Assembly: GCA_030068075.1 (NCBI GenBank) | Contig: CM057830.1 | Location: 23,096,247-23,160,246, forward strand | Origin: Paguma larvata | Lineage: Eukaryota > Chordata > Mammalia > Carnivora > Viverridae | DNA: 64,000 nucleotides | Direction: 5' to 3' | Shown here: positions 42,386 to 53,799 of the stretch, piece by piece | Position numbering within the stretch: the stretch's first letter is position 1 | Layout of the letters: each line of letters opens with the position of its first letter | Notes under the pieces: model-generated | What the model saw: the letters and a program-made list of their open reading frames with translations, nothing else | Told to the model about the DNA's origin: nothing | Database searches by the model: none | Translations under genes and position numbers: made by a program

Positions 42386-43200
42386 AAATCCCATTTTCAA
42401 TCTTAAAAACTATTTTTACTTGTTCCAGTGGCTTTCTTAGTTATATTTTATTTGTTCCAAAGGCACATGTTAATAGCATCTGTCCTTAAAACAAATTCTC
42501 TGTAGTGACTTGGTCTATTTTATACATGATCCACCTTCAAATTTTGTTGATGTCAAATGATTAGATATTTGCTGATATATAACAAACTAAAATATTCAGG
42601 AATAAACTAATGTTTTTATTTTTTTACCTTCTCTGCTTCATTTGACTAAAATAAATACATCTTTAGTGGCTAGATAAAATGATAGTCATTTGTCAGTTAA
42701 TAACTTTTTCAGCTTAGTATAGAAGATATATTGACAAATGTGATGCTTTTTACATTAATTGCATCAGTATGATAAATTTAGTCTCTACTTTCTTCAAAAA
42801 TCATTCACATAGGCTAATAAAACTTCAATAATTTCAAAAAAGCAGCAACATACAATATTCCAAGGCACTAGCAATCTGTGCATTCCTTGTAACAGAGAGG
42901 CTGTTCCAAGAATTTTGCCAAAGACCCATGTTTGAAATTCAAGGCACTAAAGGCATTCTAAGCTCAGATAAGCTATAGCAGTTGTTCTGATTGGTGAAAA
43001 CAAGGGTGCTGTTCTGAAGAATCTGCCCTAGGCTCTATGAGCCCTGCACAGCCTGCTTCGAAGAGGAAGACTGGGAGATATCTGGAGGCGTTTGGGAGAA
43101 ATGTGATGTTCATAAAGAGAGGCCCTTGAATCCCCACCTCATTTGTTACATGGAAAAGGAAGCAGTGCTTTCCAGGCATAGCAGTTTGCTGGCCTGGTAG
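42386..43200. other. Unassigned sequence
   Basis: No recognised element. ORFs of 68 and 81 codons on the minus strand (42973-43384) show no family features. The second includes translation of the CTTCCTG array. Confidence 0.3.
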
Positions 43201-43242
43201 CTCCTGCTTCTTGCTTCCTGTTTCCTGCTTCCTGCTTCCTGC
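43201..43242. repeat. CTTCCTG heptamer array, about 5-6 units
   Basis: Units TCCTGCT/TCTTGCT/TCCTGTT/TCCTGCT/TCCTGCT at exact 7-base spacing with two single-base variants. On the minus strand it translates to a NRKQEAG-like period because 7 is not a multiple of 3, a sign of a non-coding array. Confidence 0.9.
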
Positions 43243-43734
43243 AAGTCAACCACCATTTAAGGAGTACAAATTCCCTGATATGAGAAACCCCACTCACATG
43301 ATTAAACACCACATGAACAGACATGCCGAGAAGCACAGAGGAAATGGATGCATGTGAAGAGGCCACCTTGGAATGAGTACTCACATCCCGCCAGCTGCTT
43401 TAGCTGACACCATAGATCAGATATTAATGACCCAGCTGAGCCATTCCTGAATTCCTCACCCACAAAATCATGAGCAAAATGAAATGAGATGTTTTAAGAC
43501 AGTAATCTTGGGGTGGTTTTTCACATGACAATAGATGATTGAATCAAAACATTTTTGTGAGTTATTGTATCATGTCCTCTAATATTGTGAGACACATTGA
43601 TTCAAGAAAGCAGCGGACTTCTGGAACACAGGAATTACCAAGAGAAAAAGGAGGAAGAGGAAAAATACGTTTATGTGTTTCCACTTTGAGTTTTAAAGAA
43701 ATTTAACCAATAACTTGTTTCCCAGCATTCTCTC
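43243..43734. other. Unassigned sequence
   Basis: No element recognised. Confidence 0.3.
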
Positions 43735-43930
43735 CCCAGTCACCTCTTATTAACTGGGTGACTTTGGCCAGATTTCTTAATCTCTTTGTGTTTTATTATA
43801 CGTATGGGTATGATACTGCTGTCTGCCAGTAAAAGGATTGTTATGAAGGTATTTACTTAGACTTCAGCTTTATAAAGAACTTAGAATGTGCGTGGCACAA
43901 AATATGCATGAAATTAGTCTTTATTAAATG
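43735..43930 (+). mobile_element. MIR, sense
   Basis: 'taactgggtgactttggcc', 'cttaatctctttgtg', 'aggattgttatgaaggtat', 'taaagaacttagaatgtgcgtggcac' follow the MIR consensus order. Confidence 0.75.
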
Positions 43931-44058
43931 TAGCAATTACATCGAAGAAGAAAAAACAAATCATAGGTTACCCAGAATTTTGAAACATGCTTCCTTCAGT
44001 TAAGAATATAGAATAAACATTACCCATCAATAAATACATATTGTGGTATTATTTTTTA

Positions 44059-44258
44059 TAATTTTTTGGATGTTTATTTATTTCGAGAGACAGAGAATCC
44101 ACACATGTGCATGCGAAAGGGTGGGGGAGGAGCAGAGAGAGAGGGAGAGAGAGAACCAAGCAGGCTCCACACTATCAGCCCTGAGCCCAACATGAGATTA
44201 TGACCCGAGCCAAAATCAAGAGTTGGATGTTTAAGTGACTGAGCCACCCAGGTGCCCC
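44059..44258 (-). mobile_element. SINEC_Fc, antisense, with TSDs
   Basis: Antisense SINE ending GCCACCCAGGTGCCC. TSDs GTGGTATTATTTTTTA (44043-44058) and GCGGTATCATTTTTTTT (44260-44276). The core is shortened relative to other copies. Confidence 0.94.
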
Positions 44259-44276
44259 TGCGGTATCATTTTTTTT

Positions 44277-45344
44277 TAAAGCAGCATAGAAGTTCATCAT
44301 ATGGATATAGTATAGTTCCTTATTTTTAGTCATTTATATCATTGCAATTTTTGCTCATGATGCATTTTAACTTTTATTGTGGGAGTTTACAAACATACAA
44401 AGATAGATCAAATACTATAATGAATGCTCAGCTACAATAATTAACAACATATGGCCATTCTTGGCAATGTATTTTAAATACTAATTTTAAACTACCAGTT
44501 CTGATAAAACTAAAATAACGGCTATGTCTTAAAGTGTAGGGACCTCTATGTCTTAAGCACATAATATTAGGTGTCTGTGATTATTTACAATAGAAAGAAA
44601 CATTATCCTCAGCATACTAGCTTTTATCTGATGCCAAACTTAAAATGGTCAGTTCCCCTTATTCAACTTCAGTGAACATCCTTCATTATATCTTGTTTCC
44701 TCTGATATATTGGGGAAGAAAATGGAATAATTGAGGAGATGCCAGTGGGATAAAACGTGATATTCCTAAATATAGTGACATTTTCAGAGCTATTTTAGCC
44801 AGTGTAATTGAAATCCTCTTGTTCTCCACTGACATATTTTGGAAGCTCATATGTTTAGAGTCTGAAATTTCATTTTAAAAATGATAGAAAGTGTCTTGAA
44901 CTCAGTGGAGAGTTACTGAACTGAATTATGATGGGTAAAAGAAAAACTTAAGTGAACTTAGGGAAGTAGGTAGGCTCTTCCACATGAATTCATTTCACCA
45001 TCTATCCGAGAAAGTATGGGAGGCAGGTAGCTAGTGGGGAAAATATCATGTCCATGATTTCCATGTGCTGCCACATTAGAGCCAAAGCCATAAATTTTGA
45101 GATGCTATTTTCCAGGTAGACGTGTTTCTTTGGAGTTATAGTGCTATCTTTAGTACCACACAGAAAGGAAGTTAAAATTACAGGAGGGAAATAAAATTTC
45201 CTTCATTGTACTACAGCTGTGAAGCTATAGCTAATAGGTATTAAAATAGAAATAAATTATATTTGTTCTTATGACACAGAATATAAGCATTTAATATTGC
45301 TGTGGATCTTAGCAGAGACTATTACATTAATTCACTTATTTAAA
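44277..45344. other. Unassigned sequence
   Basis: About 1 kb without a recognised element. Confidence 0.3.
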
Positions 45345-45425
45345 ATATTTCTTAAAGCACCAACCTTGCACCAGGCACTGTTCTAGCTGAGGATAAAAGA
45401 AACATATGTGTCTCTTCTCCTGGAT
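45345..45425 (-). mobile_element. L2 3' end, antisense
   Basis: 'aagcaccaaccttgcaccaggcactgttctagctgagg' (landmarks) is the antisense L2 terminus. Confidence 0.65.
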
Positions 45426-45525
45426 CTTACTTGATATGAAAAAGACAAACATACCATAAATAAATGAACAAACATATCAGTAAATCTGCTTTCTACCCTC
45501 AAGCCTTTTAAAAATTAACCCTTGC

Positions 45526-45732
45526 GGGGCGCCTGAGTGACTCAGTCGCTTAAATGTCTGACTTCGGCTCAGGTCATGATCTGACAGTTCTTGAGTCCAA
45601 GCTCCACATCAGGCTCTGTGCTGACAACTCAGAGCCTGGACCCTGCTTCAGATTCTGTCTCCCTCTCTCTCTGCTCCTCCCCTATTCATGCTCTCTCTCT
45701 CTCAAAAAAATAAATAAACATTAAAAAGAATT
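45526..45732 (+). mobile_element. SINEC_Fc, sense, with 16-bp TSDs
   Basis: From GGGGCGCCTGAGTGACTCAG to AAATAAATAAACATTAAAAAG. TSDs AAAAATTAACCCTTGC (45510-45525) and AAAAATTAACACTTGC (45733-45748) differ at one base. Confidence 0.97.
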
Positions 45733-45748
45733 AAAAATTAACACTTGC

Positions 45749-46219
45749 AATTTATTCCCTATAATTCTTTTGGTCAGTGTCTGCTCTCGTTAGCTGCTAC
45801 TGGACCCTCCATCATGACACAGAATCTCTCTGATTCTATTTACTCATCTAAAAATACATAAAAGGAAAAATAATAACTTCTATATTCTCCTTGGACCATT
45901 GTTAAGATGAACAAATGAATATGAAAGTAGGTACTGTGAGAATTCTTAGGTGCTATAAAAATAGAGGGTTCCAATTTTATTATGTCTAGTATTGCATTTT
46001 CTTGAACATTTGAGATCTATCTGGGTTTTCGATGAAGCTCTTCTCTGACACATAATAATGAACTTGTAGCCAGAAGTTTTCAGGTATCATCAAGAATATA
46101 GCTTTTCGTTTGTTGAGGAGGTCAGGTGAAAGGTGCTAAGGAGATACACTGGGGCAGCCTATGAACAAGAAACATCCCTTGAAATTGAACAAAAAAGCAT
46201 ATCTATTATGACAGTTCAG
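45749..46219. other. Unassigned sequence
   Basis: No element recognised apart from weak MIR-like words near 45870-45960. Confidence 0.3.
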
Positions 46220-46400
46220 GATCTCCAAAGCTGTGCTCCCTCAAATTTTAATGTACATATGAACCCCTTGGAGATTTTGTTAAATTGCAGATTCTGATTC
46301 AATAAGTCTGGAGTGGCCTCTGAGGTTCTGCATTTCCAACAAGCTCCCAGGCGATGGTGACAATCCTGATCTGTGGACCACACTTTGAGTAGTAAGGGGC
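46220..46400 (+). mobile_element. MER5A-type hAT element, sense
   Basis: 'attttaatgtacatatgaaccccttgg', 'aaattgcagattctgattcaataagtctgg' and 'gtggaccacactttgagtag' follow MER5A (landmark words). Diverged but near full length. Confidence 0.85.
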
Positions 46401-47030
46401 TACAACGTACACAGTAATTAAGCCTGTTATTTTGCAGATGCTGGTGTGATTAATGAATTGTACCTGCATTAATATTCATGAATCTTCTCTGGACATTTTT
46501 CTACTCTCTTAATCCTTATTGCCTTTTCTGTGTAGCTCATATATGACTTGTGCCTTTGCCTTTTTGGTTACTGATAATAGAGCACGTTTTATGTACACAT
46601 GTCCAGCTTTACTTTTCTATGCAATTGGTTTTTAGAGTTTTAATGTCAGCATTCATATCATAAAAAATTGCTGTAAGTTGCTTCTTCTAACCTTTTTCCT
46701 TCCTATATTTCCCTTCAGTCATCTCTTTTAAAATTGGTCTGTGAACATTCTGTCTTCCTAGATCAGATGACTAAATGGATTCTAAAATGTTTTTGAATCA
46801 GGTGTGTACAAGTGTTGTTCATGAATAAAAAGAGATGAGAGAAGAGGAGATTGCATGCTTTTGATGCATGTACTCACAGAAACACACCAGTCAGTGTGAT
46901 ACAAGCCATGTGCAGCTGAATTTATCCTGTGCTCAGGACTGAGAAGACTGAGTTGGGTACCACTAATACCATTTATTGCCTACTAGTACACTTCTCTCAA
47001 GATAAAATAATTCAGCATGTTGTAGTTCAG
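46401..47030. other. Unassigned sequence
   Basis: No element recognised. Confidence 0.3.
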
Positions 47031-47488
47031 CAATATAATGGTGTACAATACCCTATGTGATATTAGAAGGAGAAAATCCAGACTAGTCGTGTGCTACAGT
47101 ATAGTACTAAAGCCATTAAGAAGGCCAAAAGATGGATGGACATCAGTATCATCACTAAGTAAGACATCACTTGCTCATGCCCTACCTTCAACAACACTTT
47201 GGCTTGATCCAGAGACAAAAGTGTCTTTGTGGAAGTTGTGAGATCCAGCACCATATGCCAGTGGGCCTGGGAGAAGTCTCACCCACCATGTGTTAGATAG
47301 TTGATAGACACACCTTGCTCCTGGCTGTAGATCCCACAGTGACCCATGAACAGGCTCCAACCCTTCTCAGCCATGGTCTGGAAGCCCCTAGACAATCACC
47401 CACAGACAAGAGAGCATTTGTGGAAGCCCAGGTTCCAGCATACCACTGGAGAAAAAATAAATTAAAAATAAATAAATATATACATATA
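47031..47488. other. Unidentified, relatively GC-richer segment ending in an A-rich tail
   Basis: About 430 bases, less AT-rich than its surroundings, followed by AAAAAATAAATTAAAAATAAATAAAT and then a TG array. The tail suggests retrotransposition (a processed pseudogene, or a SINE or L1 5' piece), but I do not recognise the body. ORFs of 61-86 codons lie on both strands with no domain I can name. No TSD found by eye. Confidence 0.4.
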
Positions 47489-47489
47489 C

Positions 47490-47539
<50 letters not shown>
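47489..47539. repeat. (TG)n microsatellite, about 25 units
   Basis: A long nearly pure TG array beginning CGTGCGTGTG. The array probably grew from the A-rich/TA-rich tail before it. Confidence 0.97.
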
Positions 47540-47541
<2 letters not shown>

Positions 47542-47576
47542 CAACACATTGGAAAGGGTAAGAGGAAAAATTTGAC

Positions 47577-47604
47577 ATTACCTTCATCAGATTACCTTCA
47601 TCAG
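47577..47604. repeat. Perfect tandem duplication of a 14-mer
   Basis: ATTACCTTCATCAG occurs twice in tandem with no mismatch. This is a recent small duplication. Confidence 0.95.
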
Positions 47605-47790
47605 TCTTCCCCCAAGGTGGCACAGCTCAGTGCCAAGAAAGTTGTTCTCAGCAAGTGATTTTTACTGTAGGGGAAAATTAGAACATGTTAGTAAGTACCT
47701 ACCTTCCCCAGCTCTGCAGAATATTGTTAAAGACACTCATTTCTTTTTTTCCCCATCCGGAGTATTAAATCAAGCGCTATATCAGACAGG

Positions 47791-49280
47791 AAATAGCCAA
47801 AGCAATCTAGAAAAAGAATAAAACTGGTATCACAATCTCAGATTTCAAGATACACTACAAAGCTTCAGTCATCAAAAAATTGTAGTACTGACACAAAAAT
47901 AGACACTAGATCAATGGGACAGAATAGAAATCCCAGAAATAATCCAATGCTTTTATGGTCAAATGGTGTATGACAAAAGAAGCAAGAATATGCAATGGGA
48001 AAAAGGACAGTCTCTTCAACAAATGGTGTTGGAAAAACTGGATATCTCCATGAAAAACAATGAAACTGGACCACTTTCTTACATTATACACCAAAATAAA
48101 TTCCAAAGGGATTAAAGACCTAAATGTCAGACCTAAAATCATAGCATTCTTAGAAGCACATAGGCAGTAATCTCTTTGACATTAAGTCATAGTAACATTT
48201 TTTTTTTAGATATGCCTCCTCTGGCAAGGGATACAGAAGCTAAATTAAATTATTAGGACTACTCCAAAAATAAAAAGCTTTTGCACAGTGAAGGAAACCA
48301 TCAACAAAACAACATAATTACTGAATGAAAGAAGATATTTGCAAAAGATGTATCAAATAAGGGGTTAGTATACAAAATATATAAAGAACTTCTACAACTC
48401 ATTACCAGAAAGACAAGTAATCCAATGTAAAAGTAGCAGAAGGCATGAATAGACATTTTTCCAAAGAAGACATACAGATGGCCAAAGGACACATGAAAAG
48501 ATGCTCAACATTACCAATTATTGGAGAAACGCAAATCAAAACCACAATGAGCCATCACCTCACACCTGTCGCAATAGCTACAATCAACAACACAAGAAGC
48601 AACAAGTGCTAGTTAGGATGTTGGGAAAAGGGAACCCTTGTGCACTGTTGGTGAGAATGCAAGCCTGTGGAAAACAGTACGGCAGTTCCTCGAAAAAATT
48701 AAAAATAAAATTATCAGAGAACCCAGTAATTCCACTACTGGTATTTTCCCCAAGAAAGTAGAAACACTAATTTAAAAAGTTATATGCACCCCTATATTTA
48801 TTGAAGCATTATTTACAATAGCCAAGTTATGGAAGCAACTCAAGTGTCCGTCAATAGATGAATGGATAAAGAAGATGTCATCTATATATAAAAATGAAAT
48901 AGTAATTAGCAATAAAAAAGAAAGAGATCTTGCCATTTGCAACAACATGGATAGACCTAGAGGGTATATGCTGAGTGAAATAAGTTGGTCAGAGAAAGAC
49001 AAATACCATAGGATTTCAGTCGTATGTGTAATTTAAGAAAAAAGCAAATGAACAAAGTAAAAAAGAGAGAAAAAAGACTCTTAAATGTAGAGAATAAATT
49101 GATAGTTGCCAGAGGGGACTTGGAGGAGGGAAGATGGGTGAAATGGATGAAAGGGATTAAGAGTACACTTATTATGATGAGCACTGTTTGAATCATAATA
49201 TTGTACACCTGAAACTATTATAACCTTATATGTTAATTGTACTTGAATAAAAATGAATAAATGAATATAAATATTTTTTA
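47791..49280 (+). mobile_element. Carnivore L1 3' half, 5'-truncated (ORF2 C-terminal relic plus 3'UTR)
   Basis: Starts 'aaatagccaaagcaatctag', continues 'gtactgacacaaaaatagacac', 'gatcaatgggacagaatag', 'aacaaatggtgttggaaaaactgg' (ORF2 C-terminal domain) and then 'gatgctcaacattacc', 'cacctcacacctgtcgc', 'gcccctatatttattg', 'gatcttgccatttgcaacaacatgg', 'ggaatttcagtcgtatg'-like text. It ends with GTACTTGAATAAAAATGAATAAATG. Stops and frameshifts break the ORF2 part. ORFs on either strand here are relics or antisense frames. Confidence 0.9.
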
Positions 49281-49340
49281 AGGGCAACATGGCTATGGAT
49301 GGCATGCAGGAAGAGTCTGGGAAATCAGCAGATAAGATTC
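49281..49340. other. Junction between two L1 copies
   Basis: Short A/T-rich and unique-looking text between the tail of one L1 and the 5' region of the next. No TSD was identified for either element. Confidence 0.35.
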
Positions 49341-49760
49341 TTGGAGGACATTAAAGAGATTAGGATCCTACCAGGTCATGGACTCCATCAGTAAGATGGC
49401 CCGTGAGCCACTGGGGACACCTCACCCACAAATCTGCCCAGCTGACCCCCAGGCACTCCCAAAATTCCAAATGTCTCACCCCGACACATACTTCACCCTG
49501 TGGCTAGCAATCTGTGTGCACTCCCAGATGCCAACAGCATGAAGAAGCTTTAACAGCCAGCTAGTAAACAGAAAGTCAACCTGTTCTGCCACAGGGAGCA
49601 GTAAGCATAGAGCATATTTATCCAAAGAAGTTCTGGGAAAGCCTCAGGATCACTAGCTGATGGAAGATATTTCTCTCCCAAAGGTAGTTAGTAAAGACTG
49701 GAGGCAGTAACAGCTACTTCAAATGGGAAGACAGTGATGTAAGACTTCAAAGACTGTGAA
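49341..49760 (+). mobile_element. L1 5'UTR region of an L1M-type element
   Basis: GC-richer text ('gcccgtgagccactggggac', 'cacccacaaatctgccc', 'gacccccaggcactccc', 'agaagctttaacagccagc') preceding ORF1-like sequence, as in a 5'UTR. This copy keeps 5' sequence, unlike the other L1s in the window. Confidence 0.6.
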
Positions 49761-50700
49761 AAATAAAGGAAACATTACACCACCAAAGGATCACAGTAAC
49801 ATTCTAGTACCTGATCTCAAAGACATGGAGGTCTGGGATTTACCTGATGAAGAATTCAAAATAGGTTTTTAAGGAAATAAAATGAGCTACAAGAAAACAC
49901 AAAAATACAATTCAACAAAATTAAGAAAACAATACATAGTAAAAAGAGAAGTTTAATAAAGAGATAAAAATTATAAAATAATGAAACAAATTCTGTAGCT
50001 GAAGGATATAGTGAGTCAAATGAAAAATGCAGGAATGAATATCAATAGCAGAATGGATCAAGCAAAAGAAAAAATCTCTGTGTTAAAGACAGGCAATTTG
50101 AAATTATCCAGTCAGAGTAGAACAAAGGAAAAAGGATGAGAAAGAGTGAAGAAAAGCTACATGCTGTATAGGACGCCATCAAAGAAACAGTTTGTGAATT
50201 ACTCATGAAGGAGAAGAAAGGGAGAAGGAGGGCAGAAAGCTTGTGTAAAGAAATGATGGCTGAAAAATCCCCAATCTGGAGATTGGTTTGACCATTCAAG
50301 TTCACGAAATTCATAGGTCACTAAATAGACACAACTTAAAGAGATCGTCTCCAACACACATCATAATAAACTGTCAAAAATCAAGGAGAGAATCTTGAAA
50401 GCAGAAAGAAGCTTTTAAGTTACCGGGGAATACTCATAAGGCTATCAGTGGATTTCTCAGCAGAAATCTTGCAGGCCAGGAGAGAGTGAGATGATATATT
50501 CAAAGTGGTGAAAGGAAAAAAAAAAAAAAAAACCCTGCCAACTAAGAATACTCATTCCAGCAAAACTTTGCTTCAGAAATGAAGGTAAGGTAAAGACTTG
50601 CCCAGAAAAAAAAAAAAAAAAAAAAAGCTTAAGGGTGTTCATCATCATCACACATGCCTTACAAAAATGGGGAAAGGGTTTCTTTAAGTTGAAACTAAAG
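49761..50700 (+). pseudogene. L1 ORF1 relic
   Basis: Follows ORF1 (RNA-binding nucleic-acid chaperone of L1) order: N-terminal part ('catggaggtctgggatttacc'), coiled-coil region near 50020-50160 ('gaatatcaatagcagaatgg', 'gaaaaaggatgagaaagag'), then the RRM and C-terminal domain ('cacatcataataaactgtcaaaa', 'aggctatcagtggatttctcagcag', 'gaatactcattccagcaaaac'). Many stops. Interior A16 (50517-50532) and A20 (50607-50626) runs have expanded inside it. Confidence 0.75.
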
Positions 50701-51354
50701 CATGCTAATTAGTAACATGAAAGCATTGAAAATATATAATATTGTTAAAGGTTAGTATATACTCAAATTAAGAATTCTCAAATAATGTAATATGGCTGTG
50801 TTTTAACCACTTAACACTAGTATAAAGGCTGAAGGACAACAGTATTAAAAATAACTACAGGGGGACCTGGGTAGCTCAGTCACTTGAGCATCCAACTTTG
50901 GCTCAGGTCATGATCTTATAGTTTGTGAGTTCAAGACCCTCTTCAGGCTCACTGCTCTAGTGCAGAGCCCTCTTTGGATGCTCTGTCTCCCTCTCTCTGC
51001 CCCTTTTCCCCTCATGCTTTTTCAAAAATAATTAAAACATTATAAAAAATAACTATAGCTACAAAAATTTCTTAATGAATATACAATATAAAAATATAAA
51101 TTGAGACATCAAAAATATAGAAGGGAGTAAAAGTGTAGAGTTTTTGTATATAATTGAAGTTGTTAGCATAAAATACCCTTATATTCATGTAAACTCACTG
51201 TAACCACAAAACTACGGTAAATTCTCAAAAGATAAAGAGAAGGGAATCAAACTTAGTGCTACAAAAAATCACCACTTCACAAAGGGAGGCAGTAAGAGAG
51301 GAAGAGAGGATCAAATAAAGTACAAAACAGACAAAACAGCTCATCAAATAGTAT
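50701..51354 (+). mobile_element. L1 inter-ORF region (flanking the nested SINE)
   Basis: 'catgctaattagtaacatgaaagc', 'taatgtaatatggctgtg', then after the SINE 'ctatagctacaaaaatttcttaatg', 'gtagagtttttgtata', 'aaagataaagagaagggaatcaaa' and 'gaggcagtaagagaggaagagagg'. This is the long spacer between ORF1 and ORF2 typical of some L1M elements. Confidence 0.7.
50861..51044 (+). mobile_element. SINEC_Fc, sense, inserted in the L1 spacer
   Basis: A short SINE, GGGGACCTGGGTAGCTCAG to TTCAAAAATAATTAAAACATT. TSDs AAAAATAACTACAG (50847-50860) and AAAAATAACTATAG (51045-51058). Its internal body carries a small deletion relative to other copies. The TSD text matches the L1 spacer sequence, confirming insertion within the L1. 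Confidence 0.95.
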
Positions 51355-52175
51355 TGTACTTGCCTATCAGCAATTACTCTAAATTCAGATGAATTACATT
51401 CTCCACTCAAAAAGCATAGAGTGGCTACATGAATAAAAAAATAAATATATATGCTCCCTACAGGAGATTAACTTCAGCTTTTTGGACACACATAGGCTCA
51501 AAGTGAAATGATTAAGAAAGATATTCTATGCAAATGTAAACCAAAAGAGAGCAGAGGTAGCTGTACTTAATCAGACAAAATAGACTCTATGCCAAAAATG
51601 GTAACAAGAGACAAAGAAGGCCATTATATAATGATGAAGGGGTCAATTCTTCAAGAGGATATAATGATCATAAATATATCTGAACCCAGGATCAGAGTAC
51701 CTAAATATATTAAGCAAATACAAACAGATCTGAAGGGACAAATAGACAACAATCCAGTAATAGCAGGGGACTTCAGTATCCCACTTTTAAATCCCACTTT
51801 TAAATGGATAGATCATCCAGACAGAAAATCACTAAAGGAGTATTGGAGTGGAACTATACTTTAAGCCAAATGGACCTAATAACACACATATACAGAACAT
51901 CCCATTCAACAGGAGCAGAATACACATTCTTCTCAAGCACACACAGAACATTCTCTAGGATAGATCATATCATAGGTCATAAAACAGGTCCTAGCAAATT
52001 TAAGAATATTGAAATCACACCAGGTATCTTTTCCAGTCACAGTGGTGTGAAACTAGGAATCAATAATGGGTTGAAATTTGGAAAATTCACAAGTATGCAG
52101 AAATAAAACAGCACATTCCAGAGCAAACAGTAGGTCAAAGAAACCAAATGTGACATTAGAAAATATCTTGAGACA
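51355..52175 (+). pseudogene. L1 ORF2 endonuclease-domain relic
   Basis: Frames 51589-51864 and 51804-52106 (different frames, so a frameshift lies between) carry the L1 endonuclease. The conserved active-site motif GDFN appears as AGDFSIPL in the first. 'RIDHIIGHKT' and 'KFKNIEI' follow in the second. The terminal S-D-H motif, normally FSDHN, reads FSSHSG, so the catalytic Asp is lost. The enzyme would nick target DNA at TTTT/AA-type sites in a live element. This copy is dead. Just after it the sequence jumps to the 3'UTR. Confidence 0.88.
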
Positions 52176-52805
52176 AATATAAATTGAAGGGATATCTGCA
52201 CTCCCAAGTTCATTGCAGCATTATTTATAATGGCCAAGATATAGAAACAACCTAAGATTCCATCTATGGATAAATGAATAAATAATATATGAAATATATC
52301 TTGTATATATCTATGTATTTATATACACACACATATATAATGAAATACTATCAGCCATGAGAAATATGGACCTTGAGGATATAATGCTAAGTAAAATAAG
52401 TCACACAGAGAAAGACAACTATTGTATGATATCATTTTTATGTGTAATCTAAAAAAGCCGAACTCACAGAAACAGAGTAGAATGGTGGTTGCCAGGAGCT
52501 GGGGGCTGGAGGAAATGGTGAGATGTTGGTTAAAAAGAACAAAATTCCAGATATACAATGAATAAATTTTGAAGATACAATGTACAGCATGGTGATTACA
52601 GGTCTCAATATAGTATTATATACTTAAAAGTTGCTAAGATATATCTTAAATATTCTTACCACATACACAAAATATCAGTTATGTCAAGTGCTAGAGGCAT
52701 TAACTAACCTTGTTTTGGTAATCATTTCATAATGATTCTATCAGATGAGTGTATTAAAGCTTGCACAATGTTATATGTCAATTATATCCCCAAAAAGCTG
52801 GGGGG
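52176..52805 (+). mobile_element. L1 3'UTR joined directly to endonuclease region (ORF2-deleted L1)
   Basis: 'gggatatctgcactcccaag', 'tggccaagatatagaaacaac', 'gaaatactatcagccatgag', 'ggtggttgccaggagctgggg', 'acagcatggtgattacagg', 'gtgtattaaagcttgcac' and an end near CCCCAAAAAGC. RT and C-terminal ORF2 sequence are absent between this and the endonuclease remnant. The element is therefore a deletion derivative of about 3.4 kb from 49341. Confidence 0.8.
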
Positions 52806-53799
52806 AAAAGAAGAGCAAATTTGTTTTGTGCAGATTAGAAAAAGGAATCCTTTCTTCTGGTTAGATGGATCTGACTGAGTATGATATGGGCTGGGTTTCA
52901 ACCCCCAACCCCCTTTGGCTATAGTATGGCCTGCACACCTGATACTGAATGTTGTGGAAGCCTTTTCACCTAGTCGGTATCTTCTTTCTCTTATATGGCT
53001 TTACCCATTGTTTTTTGGCTTCTCTTTTTGAAACTGTATGTATTTTTTTCTTTTACTCTTAGCAATCCCAAGGGCTTCCCAGGTTATTCACAAGGATGTA
53101 TAGATAGAAGTCAAGTACCTTCCTAGACCTGCATCTGCATTGCGCAGTTCAGATAAAGATGTCCATTACTGAGTCATATAGCCCAACTCTATATGTCAGA
53201 GCATAAGCCATACTGATGGATGCACACACATAGAAACCAAAATCTAGGACAAGGATGATTGAAGTTCTTACTACATAAAATGTTTGCTTGGATAGCAATA
53301 ACATGCTAGCCAGGAAAAAAAAGGGGGGGTGCGGGGAGGGGACCGTTTTGAAAAGTCAAGACTTAAATAAATTTTTAAAATTAAGCCATTAACCCATCTT
53401 TTAGTGATTTTATAGAATTACATCTTCCATGTTTATTTTGTTTTGACCCAGTATACTAGTACTACATTCATTTTATTTTCCTTAAAGAGTAATTTTTTAA
53501 AGAAATGTACAGGTTTTTTTAAATTTGTAATTCAGCTTAATTATATCATTATAATTGTATTTACAAAGGGTTTTATCTTCTTCCTCTGATAATTTTTGTT
53601 TTATTTTGATGCCTGCTACTAAAATTTCATAATTAAAAGAGCACATGAAATAGTGATTGTAGAGATATTTGCTGAAATAGTTTTCTAAACTAGGCATTAG
53701 AAAGAGCTGACTTCAATAGGCTTTTGGTTTTTTCATATAAAAGCTACTACTTTAAAGATCTGTATAACAAACAATAGAGCACTTGGCTGGGTAAGGCTG
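52806..53799. other. Unassigned sequence
   Basis: Contains a compact A-run/G-run block at 53314-53342 (A10, G7, GGGG). Nothing else recognised. Confidence 0.3.

Noticed and set aside
43201..43242. Regular short repeats as a CRISPR-like array
   Set aside because: Seven-base tandem units without spacers in a mammalian sequence. No CRISPR array exists in this window.
47293..47575. His-Thr and Cys-Val repeat ORFs on opposite strands
   Set aside because: They are the two strands of the (TG)n array extended into flanking sequence.
51589..52106. Endonuclease-like ORFs as a possible host DNA-repair (APE-type) gene
   Set aside because: The motifs and surroundings are those of L1 ORF2. The frame is broken and the final catalytic motif is altered.
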